A DNA stretch of 49,630 bases from Clostridiaceae bacterium (GCA_910575585.1 CAJTGF010000040.1:1-49630), one strand, 5' to 3'; positions 7,667 to 15,567 are shown, counted from the first letter of the stretch. The notes: generated from the sequence alone by a model not told the origin. A program made the numbers and translations.

Positions 7667-8539
7667 TCAAACAATCATAAGCTGTCTGTCCTTCCTGCTG
7701 TAAAGGTACACACTATCTGAAAGAAACTCTGATTGGTCCAACACAGTACGGTTAGAGTCATAAACCATTTCTCTCAGAGACTCCACGTTGTTACTTTTCC
7801 GTAACGGCAGGAGTATTGTTTCATGGACAGAGCTGGGAAGAATTACAAGATCATCCTCTACTTTTTGTGAAAAGCGATCCAGGATATCTTTATAGCAGAC
7901 AGCGGCAGCCCCATTATGATTTCCGATGTTTGAGAGGACAAACATGGGAACCGGCATTTCGGGGATCAGGCTGATGTCATCGCCAAGTCCTAAAGTATCG
8001 GATATGGGATGGAGATTTGCCGGATAAAGTCTGGGAGTATTTTCTTCAGCAGCTGTTATCAGCTCGTCTTCCGTAATATCCCATTCCTTCACATGCCTGT
8101 GGTAAATCAGGATGCTGCCGGCTGTTACTCCGATTTGGCAGTCTGCATAATATATTTTTGCGAGATCCAGAAATCTGGTATGGGGAACCATGGAAAGCAG
8201 TTCCTGATTTTTTTCGTAATTGATAAGCCGATAAAACAGATTCTCCCGAACCTGGCTGAAATCGTGGAACCATTTTACATCAAAGGAATCCTCTACCCTG
8301 TTATTATGGTAAAATTCAAGGATGTCTTTCACGGTTCCTGCCCAGTTATCTGCATCCAGAAACCTTTCAAAAAATGTTTCCAGATAAATTACAGGGCTGG
8401 TATTGGAATTCGGTTCCACAATGCTGAGTCCATAAAGGCGAACACCGTTAGACTTTAATGGATTCACAATCCGCACTTCCTTTTTCAGGGTATCTGAAAT
8501 GACCGTCTTCATTCTGTCCGCAAAATCTTTTATATTCAT
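7667..8539 (-). CDS. DUF5688 family protein
   Basis: A 290-residue protein beginning MNIKDFADRMKTVISDTLKK at 8539, after GGAGATGTT. It has the pattern I associate with DUF5688: 'NGVRLYGLSIVEPNSNTSPV', 'IYLETFFERFLD', the helical 'VRENLFYRLINYEKNQELLS', and the late 'PMFVLSNIGNHNGAAAVCYK'. Function is not known. It is very common on Lachnospiraceae mobile elements, usually near ssb and DUF932 genes as here. Terminator-like hairpins lie on both sides, so its level may differ from that of its neighbours. Confidence 0.75.
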   Translation of the reverse strand: MNIKDFADRMKTVISDTLKKEVRIVNPLKSNGVRLYGLSIVEPNSNTSPVIYLETFFERFLDADNWAGTVKDILEFYHNNRVEDSFDVKWFHDFSQVRENLFYRLINYEKNQELLSMVPHTRFLDLAKIYYADCQIGVTAGSILIYHRHVKEWDITEDELITAAEENTPRLYPANLHPISDTLGLGDDISLIPEMPVPMFVLSNIGNHNGAAAVCYKDILDRFSQKVEDDLVILPSSVHETILLPLRKSNNVESLREMVYDSNRTVLDQSEFLSDSVYLYSRKDRQLMIV

Positions 8540-8584
8540 AACATCTCCAATCTGTATGTATACGCATACTGAATAATGTGAAAA

Positions 8585-8610
8585 GGCCGTGGTTTGGATA
8601 AGCCACGGCC
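8585..8610 (-). terminator. Terminator upstream of DUF5688 gene
   Basis: GGCCGTGG and CCACGGCC form an 8-bp stem, followed on the minus strand by TTTTC. A second hairpin without T-run (GGCAGCCA 8621-8628 / TGGCTGCC 8638-8645) lies just before it. Together they end or thin out transcription after the 89-aa gene. Confidence 0.6.
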
Positions 8611-8664
8611 GGAACATGGAGGCAGCCAGCACAGGTGTGGCTGCCACAGTTGCTCAGAGTCCAT

Positions 8665-8934
8665 TTACGCACATGCGGCCAGTCTCACAGGGAGCGGACT
8701 CGTGGCCGCCAGCGGAAAAGGGCTCATAGACAAATGATAATGGGTATTTCTGGTTTCAAAGTGGATGTTGTTTTCAGTCTGCTCATGCAATGCAACAACA
8801 TTGGATGTCCGGTAGAGATTTCCTTTAGCTGCAAAGACAGCAGGCTTTCCGACAGTGATCGGGCACAGGAGCATTCCGCAGAGCATTACTTTTTTCTTTT
8901 CCTCGTGGTTTTTTGTTTTCCTTTTCAATCTCAT
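8665..8934 (-). CDS. Small conserved mobile-element protein, 89 aa
   Basis: The start at 8934 (MRLKRKTKNHEEKKKVMLCG) has GGAGGTCAGAAAGA before it. The N-terminus is very basic; then come 'CPITVGKPAVFAAKG', 'NLYRTSNVVALHEQ' and 'IHFETRNTHYHLSMSPFPLA', ending AACA. I recall similar small proteins from related elements, always of unknown function. It sits just after the sigma-like gene ending at 8982 and may be under the same control. Confidence 0.6.
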   Translation of the reverse strand: MRLKRKTKNHEEKKKVMLCGMLLCPITVGKPAVFAAKGNLYRTSNVVALHEQTENNIHFETRNTHYHLSMSPFPLAATSPLPVRLAACA

Positions 8935-8981
8935 TCTTTCTGACCTCCATTCTGTTTTGTAATTAAACTGTAAAGTCTGCA

Positions 8982-9524
8982 TTATCCATAGCATATTTCC
9001 AACAATACACTGCGCACTTCCTCCAGAAGTTCCTGGACACGTTTCATGGTGGTATTCTGACTGCGGGCAATATCGCGGTCATTGTAGCCGCAGGATTTCA
9101 GATGTACAATATGCATCTGCTGTTTAGATACCCGTTTTGCCAGATCATGCAGGAGCAGCTGTTCTTCCAGCTGGCGCATGAGAGGGTTAGGGGAAGCTAT
9201 GGTTTCTTCCAATGTGTAACCAGCGTCATCATAGGAATTGGTATGTAGGCTTAATACTAAAGCGTTATGTTTTGGAGTATTTTGGGATCTGTAATAATTT
9301 GATACAGCACCGTTCATTAACTTCCATGCAATAGTGGTAAAGGAGTATTGTCTCAGCCTTGATTCTGTCAAATAACAGCGAACAGATCGAAGGTAAGCAA
9401 AAATCACAACATCATAAAATTCATCTATGGATAATCGCTTTTTTCGCAGAAATTTGTAAACCAGATCATGGTGTTCGTCAGCAAACAAACGCTGTTCAGG
9501 GGTTAAAGGTACTTCACACTTCAT
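8982..9524 (-). CDS. Sigma-70 family RNA polymerase sigma factor-like protein
   Basis: A 180-residue protein from MKCEVPLTPEQRLFADEHHD (9524), with AAGGAGG ideally placed. Residues about 15-100 look like region 2 ('DLVYKFLRKKRLSIDEFYDV', 'YSFTTIAWKLMNGAVSNYYR'). Residues about 130-175 are region 4 with a helix-turn-helix ('MHIVHLKSCGYNDRDIARSQ', 'TTMKRVQELLEEV'). This is the two-domain layout of ECF-like sigma factors of mobile elements. It could direct transcription of the element's own genes. A strong wobble-paired hairpin (9548-9585) lies between it and the upstream gene. Confidence 0.8.
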   Translation of the reverse strand: MKCEVPLTPEQRLFADEHHDLVYKFLRKKRLSIDEFYDVVIFAYLRSVRCYLTESRLRQYSFTTIAWKLMNGAVSNYYRSQNTPKHNALVLSLHTNSYDDAGYTLEETIASPNPLMRQLEEQLLLHDLAKRVSKQQMHIVHLKSCGYNDRDIARSQNTTMKRVQELLEEVRSVLLEICYG

Positions 9525-9547
9525 ATAAATTTCCTCCTTCAAATGAG

Positions 9548-9585
9548 AAAAGGACTCCCCCGGCAATAAACCGGGAGAATCCTTT
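9548..9585 (-). terminator. Strong hairpin before the sigma-like gene
   Basis: On the minus-strand RNA, AAAGGAUUCUCCCGG and CCGGGGGAGUCCUUU pair over 15 bp including U-G wobbles, with loop UUUAUUG. On the plus strand the same positions give C-A mismatches, so the structure is selected on the minus-strand transcript. The U-run is partly within the stem. It ends only about 8 nt before the AAGGAGG of the next gene, so it could limit transcription or ribosome access. Confidence 0.55.
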
Positions 9586-9626
9586 CCATACGTTTCATAT
9601 GGCATCGGCCATATCAGTTCCATCTA

Positions 9627-10466
9627 TCATGCGGGCAGGGCCTCACGTTCTCCGTCAAGGGACTGCCCATAGTTGAATTTTGCGCCTCCGCCTGCAGGCA
9701 GGACTTCCACATTGCTGTTACCATAATCACAGCCATCGTCATGCTGGGTTTCATTGATGGTTGCACGCTGCTGGAGCATCATGCGGACCTGTTCTTTAAA
9801 ACCGTCTGCAAACTGCCGGATCTGTGCCAGTTCTTCACCGCTGAAATCGTACAGACGGCGGAAAGTGGCCACACTATAATCGTCTTTTCCGTTGCTCATT
9901 TTTTTGAGTCCAATCTGTACCACACTGCCATAGGTCGCACGGCGGCGGAGCATAAAGGACTGGTTCATGAACTCGCGGAAGGGTTTCAGGCTGGTGGGCG
10001 GCAGGGTCACCTGCAGCGGCATGAACTCACCGCTGCGGAGCAGGTAGAGTACACGCATATTCTTGCATGCCTTGCCGTTTCCCTCTGCAGCCGAGCCAAA
10101 CTGGTTCAATGCGCACGCTGCACAGGAACCGCCCGGCTCCCCGATTCCCTGTTTTCCGTCCACAGAAGAGCAGAGGGGAGTGGCGCTGTCGTCATACTCG
10201 CTGCCCTCCGGCCAGTAAGCGTTGTTGGGGTGGTTGAAAAGGATAACCCCCTCCAGGATTTTTTCATAATCCGGGTTTTCCGGGTCATCAGAGGGAATCT
10301 CAAACGTCAGCGCGCCGCCAGCCGGAATCTTGATCCGGGGGAAGCTCATCTGCAGGCCGTCCATATCCTCCGCCAGTTCTTCCTGGGTGAATTCGCCTTC
10401 CGGCATGGCTGCCGGGAGCATAAATCTATCCTGTTCTGCCAAAGCGTTGTTCTGAGTGTTATACAT
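9627..10466 (-). CDS. Cys-rich putative DNA-metabolism protein
   Basis: A 279-residue soluble protein with a good ribosome site (AAGGAGGAAAACAGT). A cysteine cluster near residues 98-135 ('CSSVDGKQGIGEPGGSCAAC' then 'GKACKN') suggests a zinc site; the segment after it, 'VLYLLRSGEFMPLQVTLPP', and the 'FGSAAEGNGKACKN' pattern resemble phage and plasmid proteins found next to recombination or SSB genes. It ends 'SLDGEREALPA', almost the same tail as the SSB encoded at 12567-12977 (LDGERESLPE). This points to a common partner. Family name not known to me. Confidence 0.7.
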   Translation of the reverse strand: MYNTQNNALAEQDRFMLPAAMPEGEFTQEELAEDMDGLQMSFPRIKIPAGGALTFEIPSDDPENPDYEKILEGVILFNHPNNAYWPEGSEYDDSATPLCSSVDGKQGIGEPGGSCAACALNQFGSAAEGNGKACKNMRVLYLLRSGEFMPLQVTLPPTSLKPFREFMNQSFMLRRRATYGSVVQIGLKKMSNGKDDYSVATFRRLYDFSGEELAQIRQFADGFKEQVRMMLQQRATINETQHDDGCDYGNSNVEVLPAGGGAKFNYGQSLDGEREALPA

Positions 10467-10510
10467 ACTGTTTTCCTCCTTAGATTTGAAATGGGTTCAG
10501 GGTGGCTGCA

Positions 10511-11581
10511 TCAGGCGGCCACCTGGTTGATACGGTTCCATTGATGGGCCGGCATGGAAAGAATGTTATAGCCGATGCCTTCCAGCTGGGTAGCCCTGTC
10601 ATAATTCTCCACATCCTGGCTGTGCCGGGTGACTGCATTGGAGAGTCCATACAGTGTAAGGTCTTTTCCTTCGATCAGATGCTGGAGGATGCCTTCCCCC
10701 TCATCGTCTGTGATGTGGAATTCCCGGCTGGTCAGTTTGACGATGCCGGGAACGTCTTTGGTGTTCATTTCCGCCTGGGTGGCATTCTGCATCAGGCCGA
10801 CCACCTGGGCAAAGCGTGCCTCTTCCACGGCGGCCCTGACCGTATCCTGGATCTTCAGGATAAAGGCTTTATCATCCGCAGCCAGTGTCTTCTCGGAATA
10901 GAGCTGGAAGTTTTCTTCCATGTCATTGACCCGTCCCACATGGTTGCGGCGGGTCTGTGCGTCATTGACGATCATGCCGTTGCTGCATACCAGACGGTAG
11001 ACAAGGGGCTGGATATTGACTGCGCCCATACCGGTCTCACTGTTGGAAATGATGACGCCGGCCTGAACAATATCTCCCGGTACAACCTCCGCTTCGAGAC
11101 GGGTATTGACGACCTTCATATACATCCGGCTGTCTGTAATCTGGCAGCTTTCAAATCTCGCTCCCTCCATCTGCCCTATGATAGGCAGGACTGCCTGGGC
11201 AATCTCCATGTTGTCAATCCGCCGGTAACGGTTGCTTAAGAAAGCCCTTGCGGTGCCTCCCATGGTGCGCAGAAGCCGTTTTGACGGGGAATGCTGAAGC
11301 CAGGCATTGACGTTTGCGGCCAGAAGCTCCGGTTTTTCTGCGAGCATCCGGTCATAATAGGGGGCGGGAATCTTTAAGTGCGTGCCAAACTGCCGGTGGG
11401 CAATGGTATTGACCTGCATGGGTTCCACCGGTTCGGTGTTCCCGTCAAACATATGGAGATAGATTTGGGAGTCATAAGGCTCCATCTGCAGGCTTCTGGT
11501 ATCAACCAGATAATCCTCTTTCATCCTGCTCTGCCGTGTGATCTCGGCGGCCATTTCTTCCAGGGTAAGACCTTCTTTCAT
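10511..11581 (-). CDS. DUF932 (phage/plasmid-like, TIGR03299 type) protein
   Basis: A 356-residue protein with the DUF932 layout: an N-terminal 'MQVNTIAHRQFGTHLKIPAP' region, central 'GGTARAFLSNRYRRIDNMEI', 'YMKVVNTRLEAEVVPGD', 'SNSETGMGAVNIQPLVYRLV' and 'CSNGMIVND'. The family is universal on Clostridia plasmids, conjugative elements and phages and is assumed to act in DNA replication or maintenance; its biochemical role is not established. Start follows AAGGAGTGAATCTGA. It lies in the ssb operon. Confidence 0.85.
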   Translation of the reverse strand: MKEGLTLEEMAAEITRQSRMKEDYLVDTRSLQMEPYDSQIYLHMFDGNTEPVEPMQVNTIAHRQFGTHLKIPAPYYDRMLAEKPELLAANVNAWLQHSPSKRLLRTMGGTARAFLSNRYRRIDNMEIAQAVLPIIGQMEGARFESCQITDSRMYMKVVNTRLEAEVVPGDIVQAGVIISNSETGMGAVNIQPLVYRLVCSNGMIVNDAQTRRNHVGRVNDMEENFQLYSEKTLAADDKAFILKIQDTVRAAVEEARFAQVVGLMQNATQAEMNTKDVPGIVKLTSREFHITDDEGEGILQHLIEGKDLTLYGLSNAVTRHSQDVENYDRATQLEGIGYNILSMPAHQWNRINQVAA

Positions 11582-11613
11582 TCAGATTCACTCCTTTCTT
11601 ATTGTGTGTTCGG

Positions 11614-12426
11614 CTACCAGGATATCTGGATGCCTTTTGCCATGATCTCAGCCGCCAGCCCGTTACGCTCAAAAACCTGCTGAAGGCGGGGCCAGTACGT
11701 TTTTTCCGGAAAGCCGGCAAGGTGCTCTTTTGCCACCTCCTCCGTGTCTTCCTCAATACAGATGTCGCCGTCCTCATGGATCATCAGGCGGCTGTGCCCG
11801 CGGGAATTTAAGTCCGCCACAAGAGCCTCCAGAACCTTCCTGCCCTGGACTTCATACCAGATTTGGGGATCTACCGGCTGCTTATTGGGTGGAACAGTAT
11901 CCTCCGGCTCGCTGCCTGTGGCTTCGGAGAGCGGAACGATCTTCAGCATGTTGCAGACAATTTCCGCATTGTGGCCTACGTTCACATCCGCATGGTCAAA
12001 ATCCGGTATTCCATAAAGGCGGATACGCCCGGTGCCTCCTGACAGGATTAGTTTCTCTGGTCTCTTTTCACACCATTCCCACCGTACATCCGGATAAACT
12101 GCCCGAAGGTAGGCGGAGATCCGGTGATTGACATGGCGGAGCAGAAGCAGTTCTGTTTCTGCGGTCTCCAGGGTCGGAAATCCGGGCGGCTGATTAGGAG
12201 AAATCCCTTCTGCCAGACGTTTTTTTGCAAGCTGTTCACGCATTCTGCGGCGTTTTGCCTGCTGCATGTAAGGCCGTAAGAGAACTGCTACCACCCACAA
12301 TCCCCAAAGGGTAAATACCCCGATCAGGAGCCAGGTCTGCCAGACGCCCCTTATGAGCGCCAGTATGGCGATAACTGCACCCACAAGGATGCTGATGCTG
12401 CCCCAAAGGGCCTTGTCACTCTTCAT
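11614..12426 (-). CDS. Two-helix membrane protein, 270 aa
   Basis: The N-terminus holds two transmembrane helices (about residues 8-27 and 31-52), then a strongly basic cytosolic stretch 'QQAKRRRMREQLAKKRLAE'. The remaining 190 residues are soluble and include 'ELLLLRHVNHRISAYLRAVY', 'GTGRIRLYGIPDFDHADVNV' and a late 'LNSRGHSRLMIHEDGDICIE'. I do not recognise a family. GGATGATTAAAA precedes the ATG. Lying between ssb and DUF932 genes, it may tether a DNA-processing complex to the membrane (inference). Confidence 0.7.
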   Translation of the reverse strand: MKSDKALWGSISILVGAVIAILALIRGVWQTWLLIGVFTLWGLWVVAVLLRPYMQQAKRRRMREQLAKKRLAEGISPNQPPGFPTLETAETELLLLRHVNHRISAYLRAVYPDVRWEWCEKRPEKLILSGGTGRIRLYGIPDFDHADVNVGHNAEIVCNMLKIVPLSEATGSEPEDTVPPNKQPVDPQIWYEVQGRKVLEALVADLNSRGHSRLMIHEDGDICIEEDTEEVAKEHLAGFPEKTYWPRLQQVFERNGLAAEIMAKGIQISW

Positions 12427-12485
12427 TTTTAATCATCCTTTCTTTTATTGTTGTTGAAAGTAACCTGCATTTTCGGCTGAATGCA

Positions 12486-12548
12486 CAAAAAAAGAGGAAC
12501 CATACCAGTCTTTCAGGTTCATTCTGAAAAACCGATAAGGTTCCTCTT
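12486..12548 (-). terminator. Long terminator hairpin after ssb
   Basis: On the minus strand AAGAGGAACC and GGTTCCTCTT form a 10-bp outer stem, with an inner 10-bp wobble stem (GGUUUUUCAG/CUGAAAGACU), followed by seven T. It lies between the ssb stop (12567) and the next start (12426), so part of the transcripts probably end after ssb. Confidence 0.8.
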
Positions 12549-12566
12549 CTGGAGCCGGGGCGAAAT

Positions 12567-12977
12567 TCACTCCGGCAGAGACTCGCGCTCCCCGTCCAGT
12601 ACCTCCACAGGGGGAGGGGCGGCGTCTGCTGTCTCAGGGTCATTTGGAATATCAGTGGAGTTTTCTTTTGGGAAACGGCCCGGAAGAAAACCAAAATTGG
12701 AAAGGTAGATCTTCAGAACCTTTGTCCTGTCCTTTCCGTGTCCTGCAGTACAGTCCACCAGCTGCTGTGTGCCGGTAATCCATAACCGGCTGTCCTTTTT
12801 TACACCAAGCTGTACAAGGCGGGATACTTCATCCTCCCATGCCCAGACCTGATAATACTGGAACTGTCCTTTTCCAGTCTGCTCGGTAAAACCGAAACAG
12901 ACGTAGGTGGAATCCTTCTGGCTCTTTTTGGGGACCAGGTCATTCTCCACGCGTCCAAATGCAAAAATCTGTGCCAT
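12567..12977 (-). CDS. ssb: Single-stranded DNA-binding protein
   Basis: A 136-residue protein starting MAQIFAFGRVENDLV at 12977, after AAAGGAGTGTT. The first 105 residues have an OB-fold pattern: 'YVCFGFTEQTGKGQFQYYQV', 'AWEDEVSRLVQLGVKKDSRL' and 'WITGTQQLVDC'. It would coat single-stranded DNA during conjugative transfer and replication. The C-terminal tail is unusual: instead of the DDIPF-type tip it ends 'VEVLDGERESLPE', nearly the same as the Cys-rich protein at 9627-10466. It is the first gene of its operon and follows a promoter, leader peptide and terminator (13011-13200). Confidence 0.85.
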   Translation of the reverse strand: MAQIFAFGRVENDLVPKKSQKDSTYVCFGFTEQTGKGQFQYYQVWAWEDEVSRLVQLGVKKDSRLWITGTQQLVDCTAGHGKDRTKVLKIYLSNFGFLPGRFPKENSTDIPNDPETADAAPPPVEVLDGERESLPE

Positions 12978-13010
12978 AACACTCCTTTCTGCCACTGGCC
13001 TTGATATCTA

Positions 13011-13068
13011 TAAAAAAAGTGCCAGCGGGAATCCGGCCCAAACGGGCGCAACAATACCACTGACACTT
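13011..13068 (-). terminator. Attenuator terminator in the ssb leader
   Basis: The minus-strand RNA pairs AAGUGUCAGUGG (13068-13057) with CCGCUGGCACUU (13028-13017): 12 bp with two U-G wobbles, then seven U. On the plus strand the wobbles become C-A mismatches, so it acts on minus-strand transcripts. It lies between promoter and ssb start, and no gene other than the leader peptide precedes it on that transcript. Confidence 0.8.
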
Positions 13069-13078
13069 ATATACAAAC

Positions 13079-13126
13079 TTAACAGCGTGTGCAATGCGAT
13101 TTCTTTATCGCCATACAGACAGACAT
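13079..13126 (-). CDS. Leader peptide of the ssb operon (15 aa)
   Basis: The frame ATG (13126) to TAA (13081-13079) encodes MSVCMAIKKSHCTRC, with AGGATTGCAGGC upstream as a possible ribosome site. Three of fifteen residues are Cys. The stop codon ends 10 nt before the 5' arm of the terminator at 13068, so a ribosome held at the last codons or the stop would cover that arm and prevent termination. Position fits an attenuator peptide; expression is inferred. Confidence 0.45.
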   Translation of the reverse strand: MSVCMAIKKSHCTRC

Positions 13127-13171
13127 GCCTGCAATCCTGCAAGGATACGCACAAAAATCAATTACAAAGTA

Positions 13172-13200
13172 AGTATAACACTATATATGGTGGCTGTCAA
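13172..13200 (-). promoter_or_regulatory. Promoter of the ssb operon
   Basis: On the minus strand, TTGACA (13200-13195), a 17-bp spacer and TATACT (13177-13172) form a near-consensus vegetative promoter. ACTATATAT occurs twice on the plus strand (13180-13188 and 13211-13219, 31 bp apart), one copy inside the spacer and one just upstream of the -35, so it may be a repressor site. Confidence 0.85.
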
Positions 13201-13313
13201 GTCAATAAATACTATATATAGATATTCAGAGTGGCGAAACGCAATATCTTGTAGTGGATACTCTGGAAACTGCAAACAGAGCCTCCTATATGTAAACAGG
13301 GATTAGGATGCCC

Positions 13314-13802
13314 TTATTCTGCAGTATCCTGATTTTTTGTTTCAGGATGATGTTCCGGCATGCCGGAATCATAGCCGAGAAACAGGTCCGTGGAGAGGGA
13401 GGCATCCAGATATTCGCTGCCAAGGGAGGGGCGGGAGGCTTTCCGGAAATAAAAGCAGTAATATCCGCCCGGTTTTATCTTCACCTGTTTCCCCAAAAGC
13501 AGGATGATGGCGGCTCCCTGACTGTCAGTGAGTTCTATTTTGTGATATCTGCGCAAAGGCTGTGATGAAACGGCGGTGCAGATGCCCATGATGGTTTCAT
13601 AGTCTCCACGCAGGATCACAATCAGAAGTCCGGTACTGCGAAACAGGCAGCATCCAAAGATAACGCTGCTTAAAATCAGCAGAAGCTGGTCATGGGAAAT
13701 AAAAAATACAATGGCAGCGATGATAAGGCTGCCAATCCCCGTAAGCAGGATAATAAAAACTTTCAGACGGAGGGTAAAAGGGGTATTCAACCATTGTTCC
13801 AT
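13314..13802 (-). CDS. Membrane protein, 162 aa
   Basis: Two hydrophobic helices near the N-terminus (about residues 12-34 and 38-62) precede a soluble domain with 'LTDSQGAAIILLLGKQVKIK', 'PGGYYCFYFRKASRPSLGSE' and 'DLFLGYDSGMPEHH'. I do not recognise the family. It lies 6 nt after the gene ending at 13809 and is the last gene of the 15.97-13.3 kb run, upstream (on the minus strand) of the ssb promoter. Confidence 0.65.
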   Translation of the reverse strand: MEQWLNTPFTLRLKVFIILLTGIGSLIIAAIVFFISHDQLLLILSSVIFGCCLFRSTGLLIVILRGDYETIMGICTAVSSQPLRRYHKIELTDSQGAAIILLLGKQVKIKPGGYYCFYFRKASRPSLGSEYLDASLSTDLFLGYDSGMPEHHPETKNQDTAE

Positions 13803-13808
13803 AAAATG

Positions 13809-14504
13809 TCATATCCTTTCAAAAATAATCTGCTGGCGCAGGTACAGATTCGCAACAGCAAGGGTAACAGTCTGACTCTGTGGGGAAACCTGCATGATAT
13901 AACTGATGTTGTCACTGGTAGTATCCGGGTCATCATAGACTCCTTCCAAAATGCTTTCTTCGGTGGGAAGGAAGTGGATATCCTTTTCCATACACCGGAT
14001 CAGTTCCGCCGTGGAGAGAAGGACTTGTCTGGCAAGCGCCATGACCTGTTTCTCGCTTTCTGTGCGCTGGTCCCGATGGAAAAGCTTCCTTGCAGCTGAA
14101 AATGGTACATGATTTACAAAAGTCAGTTTCAGGAAAGACAATACCCTGAGAAAAGTGGAACCATCCGTAGGGATAATATACAGGGAAGAAAGCAGGTCAT
14201 AGAGGGCGTCATAATCCGTTTCCCCTTTTCCGCTGACCAGCAGGCCCCGTGTCAGCAGACGTTCTACACAGTCCTTCCAAGGACGGTTTATGATATCTTT
14301 TTTCCAAGGCAGGGTCTTTGTATAGAGGTGCCCGATTTCCTCCATACGGACAATCCGCCAGTTCAGGCAGCTCCAGATGATCATTTCCTGCATATCGACC
14401 ATATACTCCTTTCCCCCAAGGATGATGACCGGGCAGCAGCGCCGGCATCCGTTAGTCCTTCGTTCAAAACGGCCGACAGCAGTATAAAGTGTTTTTAATG
14501 CCAT
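13809..14504 (-). CDS. Hypothetical protein, possible winged helix, 231 aa
   Basis: The start at 14504 (MALKTLYTAVGRFERRTNGC) has AAAAGGAGGACTTCTC before it. Residues about 30-90 ('MVDMQEMIIWSCLNWRIVRM', 'EEIGHLYTKTLPWKKD', 'CVERLLTRGLLVSGKGETDY') read like a winged helix-turn-helix of the kind that ends in a 'RGLLVSGKG' wing. The rest is helical. Such proteins may regulate genes, but no family can be named. It directly follows a sigma-factor gene, which suggests a regulatory pair. Confidence 0.65.
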   Translation of the reverse strand: MALKTLYTAVGRFERRTNGCRRCCPVIILGGKEYMVDMQEMIIWSCLNWRIVRMEEIGHLYTKTLPWKKDIINRPWKDCVERLLTRGLLVSGKGETDYDALYDLLSSLYIIPTDGSTFLRVLSFLKLTFVNHVPFSAARKLFHRDQRTESEKQVMALARQVLLSTAELIRCMEKDIHFLPTEESILEGVYDDPDTTSDNISYIMQVSPQSQTVTLAVANLYLRQQIIFERI

Positions 14505-14556
14505 GAGAAGTCCTCCTTTTCGTTCTGGTTGTATAACAGGCTGCCTGTAGCAGCAA

Positions 14557-15135
14557 TCATAAAAGTCCTGATAAGAATGGTGTGTCTCTTCTGAGTTTTT
14601 GGGTGGCACGGGAGATCCATGCGCCTACATGGGGCGGTGGCACATGGTACAGCCCGGCAATCTCGGAAACACTCATGCCTTTCAGTTTCAGTTTCAAGGC
14701 TTCTATTCCGAGCCTTGTCACTCCCTGGTATTTCTTTTCGGCGCATGCGAGAAGATCAAGGGTTTCTATCATATTTATCTGTACATGAAAGTTATCCGAA
14801 AGCATGACCAGTTCCCCGTCAGCTAACAGTTCCCCATGTTTGCCGACCGTCAGGTAAGTAAACCTGCGCTGCCTGGAGCACAGCTGTCGGCAGTAAGAGA
14901 TCAGACCATTGCGGACAACTTTTTTGGCATAGGCGGAAAAACAGGAACGTGCGGGGTCATAGGTGGCCGCTGCATGGCACAGCCAGATACACCCCTCCTG
15001 GTACAGATCCTCATACTCAAATCCATAAATGGTTTTATTGACATGGATGCTTTCCATAATAACCCAGTATACGAGGGACAGGTTATTTTCAACCAATTCC
15101 TGCTGTGCTTCGGTCAATCGGGTGTTCTGCTTCAT
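14557..15135 (-). CDS. Sigma-70 family RNA polymerase sigma factor
   Basis: A 192-residue protein with clear sigma region 2 ('NLSLVYWVIMESI', 'YEDLYQEGCIWLCHAAATYD', 'FSAYAKKVVRNGLISYCRQL') and a C-terminal region 4 helix-turn-helix ('LKLKGMSVSEIAGLYHVPPP', 'HVGAWISRATQKLRR'). AAGGAGGTGAACATTT gives an excellent start. It is the best sigma factor of the three sigma-like genes in the window and could serve element promoters. The neighbours are a zinc-finger protein upstream and a possible winged-helix protein downstream. Confidence 0.85.
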   Translation of the reverse strand: MKQNTRLTEAQQELVENNLSLVYWVIMESIHVNKTIYGFEYEDLYQEGCIWLCHAAATYDPARSCFSAYAKKVVRNGLISYCRQLCSRQRRFTYLTVGKHGELLADGELVMLSDNFHVQINMIETLDLLACAEKKYQGVTRLGIEALKLKLKGMSVSEIAGLYHVPPPHVGAWISRATQKLRRDTPFLSGLL

Positions 15136-15150
15136 AAATGTTCACCTCCT

Positions 15151-15567
15151 TCATGCTGCCAGGCCGCCATCAGGTTTTACCGGCGAACGGCAAAGGGAAA
15201 TGACCTGCTCACACATCTGTTCTGAAAACATGCCGATATGAGCCTGGCTTTCATCAAGGCCCAGTTTTGCCTGGAGCCATACATAGACGGCCCATTTATC
15301 CATATGCCGCTCCTTTTGCAGCCTTTTTAATGCCTGATGTGCAAGAATGCGTTTATGGCGTAAACTGCGGTTTGCCATGGTTCCCATAGGTTTCCGGTCT
15401 TTCTTATGAGCGCTCACATAGGAATCGCAGGCAGGCCAGCGGGAGCAGACATACAGATAGCTTCTTTGGTCAATCGTATCCTTTCCATAAACTGTACTGG
15501 CATGCCGGCAGATGGCCGGAGCGCCACAATACGGGCATTTCAAGTTGTATTTTTTCATGGTTTTCAT
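15151..15567 (-). CDS. DUF3268-type zinc-finger protein
   Basis: A 138-residue protein opening with a zinc ribbon: 'KCPYCGAPAICR' at about residues 10-21 and 'YVCSRWPACDSYV' at 39-51, spaced as in the zinc-finger-containing family DUF3268 of phages and plasmids. The second half is basic and helical ('LRHKRILAHQALKRLQKERH'). It may bind nucleic acid; the precise role is unknown. GGAGGTGACCA precedes the ATG, and the sigma-factor gene starts 16 nt after its stop. Confidence 0.8.
   Translation of the reverse strand: MKTMKKYNLKCPYCGAPAICRHASTVYGKDTIDQRSYLYVCSRWPACDSYVSAHKKDRKPMGTMANRSLRHKRILAHQALKRLQKERHMDKWAVYVWLQAKLGLDESQAHIGMFSEQMCEQVISLCRSPVKPDGGLAA

Noticed and set aside
12800-13066. 88-codon minus-strand frame through the ssb leader
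   Set aside because: It crosses the terminator and overlaps ssb in another frame. The 15-codon frame at 13079-13126 is the better leader candidate by position.
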